NCBI RefSeq assembly: GCF_051014445.1
Contig: NW_027488386.1
Location: 186,001-250,000 of the forward strand
Reading direction: 5' to 3'
Length of the DNA: 64,000 nucleotides
Origin: Colletes latitarsis
Taxonomy: Eukaryota > Arthropoda > Insecta > Hymenoptera > Colletidae
Below are positions 55,616 through 64,000 of this stretch, piece by piece (the stretch's first letter is position 1; each line of letters opens with the position of its first letter). A program made the position numbers and the translations under genes. The notes beneath the pieces are model-generated. The model had not been told where the DNA came from. It was given only the letters and a program-made list of their open reading frames with translations, and searched no databases.

Positions 55616-58488
55616 CCAGGATCTGTTCAACAAGTATGTGAAAAACGCGAAAGTATGAGCCTGATGAGGACAAATCCCAGACCTATCCCAGACCTAACTT
55701 GCGTTGTCCTCTAAGATATTAATGGGAACCAGGTTTAATTGACTGTTTCAGTGTTGTACTTCATTACTACGTGATGCAATCCAGAAAAAGCCCAGGATCT
55801 AGCCATCAAGTATGAGAAATATGCGAAAGAATGAGTCTGATGAGGGCAAATCCCAGACCTATCCCAGACCTAACATGCGTTATCCTCTAAAATATTTATC
55901 AAGACCAGGTTTAATTGATTGTTTCAGTGTGGACCCACATTACTACGTGATCCAAACCAGAAAAAACCCAGGATCTGTTCAACAAGTATGTGAAAAACGC
56001 GAAAGTATGAGCCTGATGAGGACAAATCCCAGACCTATCCCAGACCTAACTTGCGTTGTCCTCTAAGATATTGATGGAAACCAGGTTTAATTGACTGTTT
56101 CAGTGTTGTACTACATTACTACGTGATGCAATCCAGAAAAAGCCCAGGATCTAGCCATCAAGTATGAGAAATATGCGTAAGAATGAGCCTGATGAGAGCA
56201 AATCCCAGACCTAACCTAGACCTAACATGCGTTATCCTCTAAAATATTGAGCGAAACCAGGTTTAATGGACTGTTTCAGTGTGGTACCACACTACTACGT
56301 GATACAAACCAGAAAAAACCCAGGATCTGTTCAACAAGTATGTGAAAAACGCGAAAGTATGAGCCTGATGAGGACAAATCCCAGACCTATCCCAGACCTA
56401 ACTTGCGTTGTCCTCTAAGATATTAATGGGAACCAGGTTTAATTGACTGTTTCAGTGTTGTACTTCATTACTACGTGATGCAATCCAGAAAAAGCCCAGG
56501 ATCTAGCCATCAAGTATGAGAAATATGCGAAAGAATGAGCCTGATGAGAGCAAATCCCAGACCTAACCTAGACCTAACATGAATTATTCTCTAAAATATT
56601 GATCGAAACCAGGTTTAATTGACTGTTTCAGTGTGGCCCCACATTACTACGTGATCCAAACCAGAAAAAACCCAGGATCCGTTCAACAAGTATGGGAAGA
56701 ATGCGAAAGTATGAGTCTGATGAGAGAAAATCCCAGACCTAACCTAGACCTAACATGCGTTATCCTCAAAAATATTGATCGAAACCTGGTTTAATCGACT
56801 GTTTCAGTGTGGTACCACATTACTACGTGATCCAAACCAGAAAAAACCCAGGATCTGTTCAACGAGTATGTGAAGTGTGCGAAAGTATGTGTCTGATGAG
56901 GGCAAATCCCCGACCTATCCCAGACCTAACATGCGTTATCGTCTAAAATATTTTCAAGACCAGGTTTAATTGATTGTTTCAGTGTGGACCCACATTACTA
57001 CGTGATCCAAACCAGAAAAAACCCAGGATCCGTTCAACAAGTATGGGAAGAATGCGAAAGTATGAGTCTGATGAGAGAAAATCCCAGACCTAACCTAGAC
57101 CTAACATGCGTTATCCTCTAAAATATTTATCAAGACCAGGTTTAATTGATTGTTTCAGTGTGGTCCCACATTACTACTAGATCCAAACCAGAAAAAACCC
57201 AGGATCTGTTCAACATGTATGAAAAATATGCGAAAGAATGAGCCTGATGAGAGCAAATCCCAGACCTAACCTAGACCTAACATGCGTTATCCTCTAAAAT
57301 ATTTATCAATACCAGGTTTAATTGATTGTTTCAGTGTGGACCCACATTACTACGTGATCCAAACCAGAAAAAACCCAGGATCAGTTCAACAAGTATGTGA
57401 AGAATGCGAAAGTATGAGTCTGATGAGTGAAAATCCCAGTGCTAACCTAGACCTAACATGCGTTATCCACTAAAATATTGATCGAAGCCAGGTTTAATCG
57501 ACTGTTTCAGTGTGGTATCACACTACTACGTGACCCAAACCAGAAAAAACCCATGATCTGTTCAGCAAGTATGTGAAAAACGCGAAACTGTGAGCCTGAT
57601 GTGGGCAAATCATAGACCTAACCCAGACCTAAGATGCGTTGTCCTCTAAAATATTGATGGAAACCAGGTTTCATTGACTGTTTCAGTGTGGTACTACATT
57701 ACTACGTGATGCAATCCAGAAAAAGCCCAGGATCTAGCCATCAAGTATGAGAAATATGCGAAGGAATGAGCCTGATGAGAGCAAATCCCAGACCTAACCT
57801 AGACCTAACACGCGCTATCCTCTAAAATATTGAGCGAAACCAGGTTTAATGGACTGTTTCAGTGTGGTACCACACTACTTCGTGATCCAAACCAGAAAAA
57901 ACCCTGGATCTGTTCAACAAGTATGTGAAAAACGCGAAACTGTGAGCCTGATGAGGGCAAATCTTAGACCTAACCCAGACCTAAGATGCGTTATCCTCTA
58001 AAATATTTATCCAGACCAGGTTTCATTGAATGTTTCAGTGTGGTACCACTTTACTACGTGATCCAATCCAGAAATAGCCCAGGATCTAGCCATGAAGTAT
58101 GAGAAATATGCGAAAGTAAGAGCCTGATGGGGGCAAATCCTAGACCTATCCCAGACGTAACTTGCGTTATCCTCTAAAATATTGATCGAAACCAGGTTTA
58201 ATTGACTGTTTCAGCGTGGTACCACATTACTACGTGATACAATCCAGAAACAGCCCAGGATCTAGCCATGAAGTATGAGAAATATGTGAAAGTATGAGCC
58301 TGATGAGGGCAAATCCTAGACCTAACCCAGACCTAACATGCGTTATCCTCTAAAATGTTTATCAAGACCAGGTTTAATTGATTGTTTCAATGTGGTCCCA
58401 CATTAGTACGTGATCCGAACCAGAAAAAACCCAGGATCTGTTCAACAAGTATGTGAAGAATGCGAAAGTATGAGTCTGATGAGGGCAA

Positions 58489-60473
58489 ATCCCAGACCTA
58501 TCCCAGACCTAACTTGTGTTATCCTCTAAAATATTGATCGAAACCAGGTTTAATTGACCGTTTCAGTGTGGTACCACATTACTACGTGATCCAAACCAGA
58601 AAAAACCCAGGATCCGTTCAACAAGTATGTGAAGAATGCGAAAGTATGAGTCTGATCAGTGAAAATCCCAGGCCTGACCTAGACCTAACATGAGTTATAC
58701 TCTAAAATATTGATCGAAACCTGGTTTAATCGACTGTTTCAGTGTGGTACCACATTACTACGTGATCCAAACCAGAACTAGCCCAGGATCTAGCCATCAA
58801 GTATGAGAAACCTGCGAAAGAATAAGCCTGATGAGAGTAAATCACAGACCTAACCTAGACCTAACATGAATTATTCTCTAAAATATTAATCGAAACCAGG
58901 TTTAATTGACTGTTTCAGTCTGGTCCCATATTACTACGTGATCCAAACCAGAAAAAACCCAGGATCCGTTCAACAAGTATGTGAAGAATGCGAAAGTATG
59001 AGTCTGATGAGTGAAAATCCCAGGCCTAACCTAGTCCTAACATGCGTTATCCTCAAAAATATTGATCGAAACCTGGTTTAATCGACTGTTTCAGTGTGGT
59101 ACCACATTACTATGTGATCCAAACCAGAAAATAACCCAGGATCTGTTCAACGAGTATGTGAAAAACGCGAAAGTATGAGCCTGATGAGGGCAAATTCCAG
59201 ACATATCCCAGACCTAACTTGCGTTGTGCTCTAAGATATTGATGGAAACCAGGTTTAATTGACTGTTTCAGTGTTGTACTTCATTACTACGTGATGCAAT
59301 CCAGAAAAAGCCCAGGATCTAGCCATCAAGTATGAGAAATATGCGAAAGAATGAGCCTGATGAGCGCAAATCCCAGACCTAACCTAGACCTAACATGAAT
59401 TATTCTCTAAAATATTGATCGAGACCAGGTTTAATCGACTGTTTCAGTGTGGTACCACATTACTACGTGATCCAAACCAGAACTAGCCCAGGATCTAGCC
59501 ATGAAGTATGAGAAATATGCGAAAGTAAGAGCCTGATGAGGGCAAATCCTAGACCTATCCCAGACCTAACTTGCGATATCCTCCAAAATATTGATCGAAA
59601 CCAGGTTTAATTGACTGTTTCAGCGTGGTACCACATTACTACGTGATACAATCCAGAAACAGCCCAGGATCTAGCCATGAAGTATGAGAAATATGCGAAA
59701 GTATGAGCCTGATGAGGGCAAATCCTAGACCTAACCCAGACCTAACATGCGTTATCCTCTAAAATATTCATCAAGACCAGGTTTAATTGATTGTTTCAGT
59801 GTGGTCCCACATTACTATGTGATCCAAACCAGAAAAAACCCAGGCTCTGCTCAACGAGTATGTGAAGTGAGCGAAAGTATGAGTCTGATGAGGTCAAATC
59901 CCAGACCTATCCCAGACCTAACTTGCGTTATCCTCTAAAATATTGAGCGAAACCAGGTTTAATGGACTGTTTCAGTGTGGTACCACACTACTACGTGATA
60001 CAAACCAGAAAAAACCCAGGATCTGTTCAACAAGTATGTGAAAAACGCGAAAGTATGAGCCTGATGAGGACAAATCCCAGACCTATCCCAGACCTAACTT
60101 GCGTTGTCCTCTAAGATATTAATGGGAACCAGGTTTAATTGACTGTTTCAGTGTTGTACTTCATTACTACGTGATGCAATCCAGGAAAAGCCCAGGATCT
60201 AGCCATCAAGTATGAGAAATATGCGAAAGAATGAGCCTGATGAGAGCAAATCCCAGACCTAACCTAGACCTAACATGAATTATCCTCAAAAATATTGATC
60301 GAAACCTGGTTTAATCGACTGTTTCAGTGTGGTACCACATTACTATGTGATCCAAACCAGAAAATAACCCAGGATCTGTTCAACGAGTATGTGAAATGTG
60401 CGAAAGTATGAGTCTGATGAGGTCAAATCCCAGACCAATCCCAGACTTAACTTGCATTATCCTCTAAAATATA
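58489..60473 (+). repeat. satellite block D, copy 2
   Basis: Second copy of 49975-51959. It continues without a break into the block-C sequence, unlike copy 1. Confidence 0.85.
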
Positions 60474-63400
60474 GATCGAAACCAGGTTTAATTGATTGTT
60501 TCAGTGTGGTCCCACATTACTACGAGATCCAAACCAGAAAAAACCCAGGGTCTGTTCAACATGTATGAGAAATATGCGCAAGAATGAGCCTGATGAGAGC
60601 AAATCCCAGACCTAACCTAGACCTAACATGCGTTATCCTCCAAAATATTTATCAAGACCAGGTTTAATTGATTGTTTCAGTGTGGACCCACATTACTACG
60701 TGATCCAAACCAGAAAAAACCCAGGATCAGTTCAACAAGTATGTGAAGAATGCGAAAGTATGAGTCTGATGAGTGAAAATCCCAGTGCTAACCTAGACCT
60801 AACATGCGTTATCCACTAAAATATTGATCGAAGCCAGGTTTAATCGACTGTTTCAGTGTGGTACCATATTACTACGTGATACAATCCAGAAACAGCCCAG
60901 GATCTAGCCATGAAGTATGAGAAATATGCGAAAGTATGAACCTGATGAGGGCAAATCCTAGACCTAACCCAAACCTAACATGCGTTATCCTCTAAAATAT
61001 TTATCAAGACCAGGTTTAATTAAATGTTTCAGTGTGGTACCACATTACTACGTGATACAATCCAGAAACAGCCCAGGATCCGTTCAACAAGTATGTGAAG
61101 AATGCGAAAGTATGAGTCTGATGAGGGCAAATCCCAGACCAATCCCAGACTTAACTTGCGTTATCCTCTAAAATATTGATCGAAACCAGGTTTAATCGAC
61201 TGTTTCAGTGTGGTACCACATTACTATGTGATCCAAACCAGAAAATAACCCAGGATCCGTTCAACAAGTATGTGAAGAATGCGAAAGTATGAGTCTGATG
61301 AGGTCAAATCCCAGACCAATCCCAGACTTAACTTGCGTTATCCTCTAAAATATTGATCGAAACCAGGTTTAATTGACTGTTTCAGCGTGGTACCACATTA
61401 CTACGTGATACAATCCAGAAACAGCCCAGGATCCGTTCAACAAGTATGTGAAGAATGCGAAAGTATGAGTCTGATGAGTGAAAATCCCAGACCTAACCTA
61501 GACCTAACATGAATTATTCTCTAAAATATTGATCGAGACCAGGTTTAATCGACTGTTTCAGTGTGGTACCACATTACTACGTGATCCAAACCAGAAAAAA
61601 CCGAGGATCAGTTCAACAAGTATGTGAAGAATGCGAAAGTATGAGTCTGATGAGTGAAAATCCCAGGGCTATCCTAGACCTGACATGCGTTATCCTCTAA
61701 AATATTGATCGAAGCCAGGTTTAATCGACTGTTTCAGTGTGGTAACACACTACTACGTGACCCAAACCAGAAAAAACCCATGATCTGTTCAACAAGTATG
61801 TGAAAAACGCGAAAGTATGAGCCTGATGAGGGCAAATCCCAGACCTATCCCTGACCTAACTTGCGTTATCCTCTAAAATATTGATCGAAACCAGGTTTAA
61901 TTGACCGTTTCAGTGTGGTACCACATTACTACGTGATCCAAACCAGAAAAAACCCAGGATCCGTTCAACAAGTATGTGAAGGATGCGAAAGTATGAGTCT
62001 GATGAGTGAAAATCTCAGGCCTTACCTAGTCCTAACTTGCGTTGTCCTCTAAAATATTGATGGAAACCAGGTTTCATTGACTGTTTCAGTGTTGTACTAC
62101 ATTACTACGTGATGCAATCCAGAAAAAGCCCAGGATCTAGCCATCAAGTATGAGAAATATGCGAAAGAATGAGCCTGATGAGAGCAAATCCCAGACCTAA
62201 CCTAGACCTAACATGCGTTATCCTCTAAAATATTGAGCGAAACCAGGTTTAATGGACTGTTTCAGTGTGGTACCACTTTACTACGTGATCCACTCCAGAA
62301 CTAGCCCAGGATCTAGCCATGAAGTATGAGAAATATGCGAAAGTAAGAGCCTGATGAGGGCAAATCCTAGACCTATCCCAGACTTAACTTGCGTTATCCT
62401 CTAAAATATTTATCAAGACCAGGTTTAATTGATTGTTTCAGTGTGGTACCACATTACTACGTGATCTACACCAGAAAAAACCCAAGATCCGTTCAACAAG
62501 TATGTGAAGAATGCGAAAGTATGAGTCTGATGAGGTCAAATCCCTGACCAATGCCAGACTTAACTTGCGTTATCCTCTAAAATATTAATCGAAACCAGGT
62601 TTAATCGACTGTTTCAGTGTGGTACCACATTACTATGTGATCCAAACCAGAAAAAACCCAGGATCTGTTCAACAAGTATGTGAAAAACGCGAAAGTATGA
62701 GTCTGATGAGGTCAAATCCCAGACCAATCCCAGACTTAACTTGCGTTATCCTCTAAAATATTGATGGAAACCAGGTTTCATTGACTGTTTCAGTGTGGTA
62801 CTACATTACTACGTGATGCAATCCAGAAAAAGCCCAGGATCTAGCCATCAAGTATGAGAAATATGCGAAAGAATGAGCCTGATGAGAGCAAATCCCAGAC
62901 CTAACCTAGACCTAACATGCGTTATCCTCTAAAATATTGAGCGAAACCAGGTTTAATGGACTGTTTCAGTGTGGTACCACACTACTTCGTGATCCAAACC
63001 ATGAAAAAACCCAGGATCTGTTCAACAAGTATGTGAAAAACGCGAAACTGTGAGCCTGATGAGAGCAAATCTTAGACCTAACCCAGACCTAAGATGCGTT
63101 ATCCTCTAAAATATTTATCCAGACCAGGTTTAATTAATTGTTTCAGCGTGGTACCACATTACTACGTGATCCAAACCAGAAAAAACCCAGGATCTGTTCA
63201 ACAAGTATGTGAAAAACGCGAAGGTATGAGCCTGATGAGGGCAAATCCCAGACATATCCCAGACCTAACTTGCGTTGTCCTCTAAGATATTGATGGAAAC
63301 CAGGTTTAATTGACTGTTTCAGTGTTGTACTTCATTACTACGTGATGCAATCCAGAAAAAGCCCAGGATCTAGCCATCAAGTGTGAGAAATATGCGAAAG

Positions 63401-64000
63401 AATAAGCCTGATGAGAGTAAATCACAGACCTAACCTAGACCTAACATGAATTATTCTCTAAAATATTAATCGAAACCAGGTTTAATTGACTGTTTCAGTG
63501 TGGTCCCACATTACTACGTGATCCAAACCAGAACTAGCCCAGGATCTAGCCATGAAGTATGAGAAATATGCGAAAGTAAGAGCCTGATGAGGGCAAATCC
63601 TAGACCTATGCCAGACTTAACTTGCGTTATCCTCTAAAATATTTATCAAGACCAGGTTTAATTGATTGTTTCAGTGTGGTACCACATTACTACGTGATCC
63701 ACACCAGAAAAAACCCAAGATCCGTTCAACGAGTATGTGAAGTGTGCGAAAGTATGAGTCTGATGAGGGCAAATCCCGGACCTATCCCAGACCTAACATG
63801 CGTTATCCTCGAAAATATTTATCAAGACCAGGTTTAATTGATTGTTTCAGTGTGGACCCACATTACTACGTGATCCCAACCAGAAAAAACCCAGGATCCG
63901 TTCAACAAGTATGTCAAGAATGCGAAAGTATGAGTCTGATGAGCGAAAATCCCAGACCTAACCTAGACCTAACATGCGTTATCCTCTAAAATATTTATCA
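60474..64000 (+). repeat. large satellite block, copy C (runs off the window)
   Basis: Matches copy A from 45443 at 15,031 bp, then at 14,854 bp after the loss of one monomer near 61115. It also matches copy B at 8,979-8,980 bp. Cut by the window end. Confidence 0.85.

Larger units (their letters stand above)
37624..64000 (+). repeat. 176-bp satellite array, segment 4
   Basis: Uninterrupted satellite to the window end, same orientation throughout. Monomers are arranged in interleaved multi-kilobase duplications listed separately. Short open frames of 63-101 codons (for example at 39255, 47657 and 55812) repeat with the monomer and are not genes. No LINE, host gene or RNA was seen here. Confidence 0.97.

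Noticed and set aside
1..64000. CRISPR-like array
   Set aside because: The repeats are 176 bp, contiguous, without unique spacers and with no cas genes. It is satellite DNA.
1..64000. CENP-B box, 5S rRNA or tRNA genes hidden in the satellite
   Set aside because: No CTTCG-type CENP-B box and no A/B-box or T-loop consensus was seen by eye in the monomer. A profile search was not possible.

Overview
The window is a eukaryotic satellite-DNA array interrupted by non-LTR retrotransposons. About 54.7 kb of the 64 kb is one tandem satellite with a monomer of about 176 bp, roughly 310 monomers, all in the same orientation. No host gene, tRNA or rRNA was recognised. The only coding sequence belongs to three R1-clade (TRAS/SART-like) LINE insertions. 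These are GC-rich and all lie on the minus strand. They have an APE-type endonuclease, a reverse transcriptase with YADD, a C-terminal CCHC finger, and a gag-like ORF1 with three zinc knuckles. Such elements are typical of insects. Each satellite monomer carries two 11-bp units close to CCCAGACCTAA (reverse complement TTAGGTCTGGG). This resembles the expanded TTAGG-type telomere motifs known from Hymenoptera, so an insect, probably a hymenopteran, and a subtelomeric or telomere-derived satellite are my best inference. A centromeric satellite is not excluded.

Layout. 1-1853: satellite. 1854-3534: a 1,681-bp 5'-truncated LINE (family E1), flanked by a 16-bp target duplication. 3535-12879: satellite with two tandem copies of an 18-monomer higher-order repeat (3,168 bp), then an 11-monomer unit (1,936 bp). 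12880-14560: a second E1 copy exactly 11,026 bp from the first, inside a duplicated block of about 5.7 kb. 14561-31647: satellite with a third 18-mer copy, two more 11-mer copies, a 5-mer duplication, then less ordered monomers. 31648-37623: a 5,976-bp, apparently full-length LINE (family E2) with both ORFs open. 37624-64000: satellite built of interleaved multi-kilobase block duplications, including an unfilled paralogue of the E2 insertion site near 44.2-44.5 kb.

How the parts relate. E2 has the bicistronic plan of SART1-like elements: ORF1 and ORF2 overlap by one base in a UAAUG stop-start. The E1 cDNA was primed on the CCTAA strand between C and T of CC^TAA, the same nick that TRAS-type telomeric LINEs use. 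Satellite amplification later copied E1 together with its flanks.

The most notable signals are in LINE RNA structure. E1 and E2 share a two-hairpin 3' UTR with a common CCACGGTGACC motif. They also share a hairpin inside ORF2 whose arms differ by paired, compensating changes. E2 carries many further long perfect inverted repeats inside its coding sequence.
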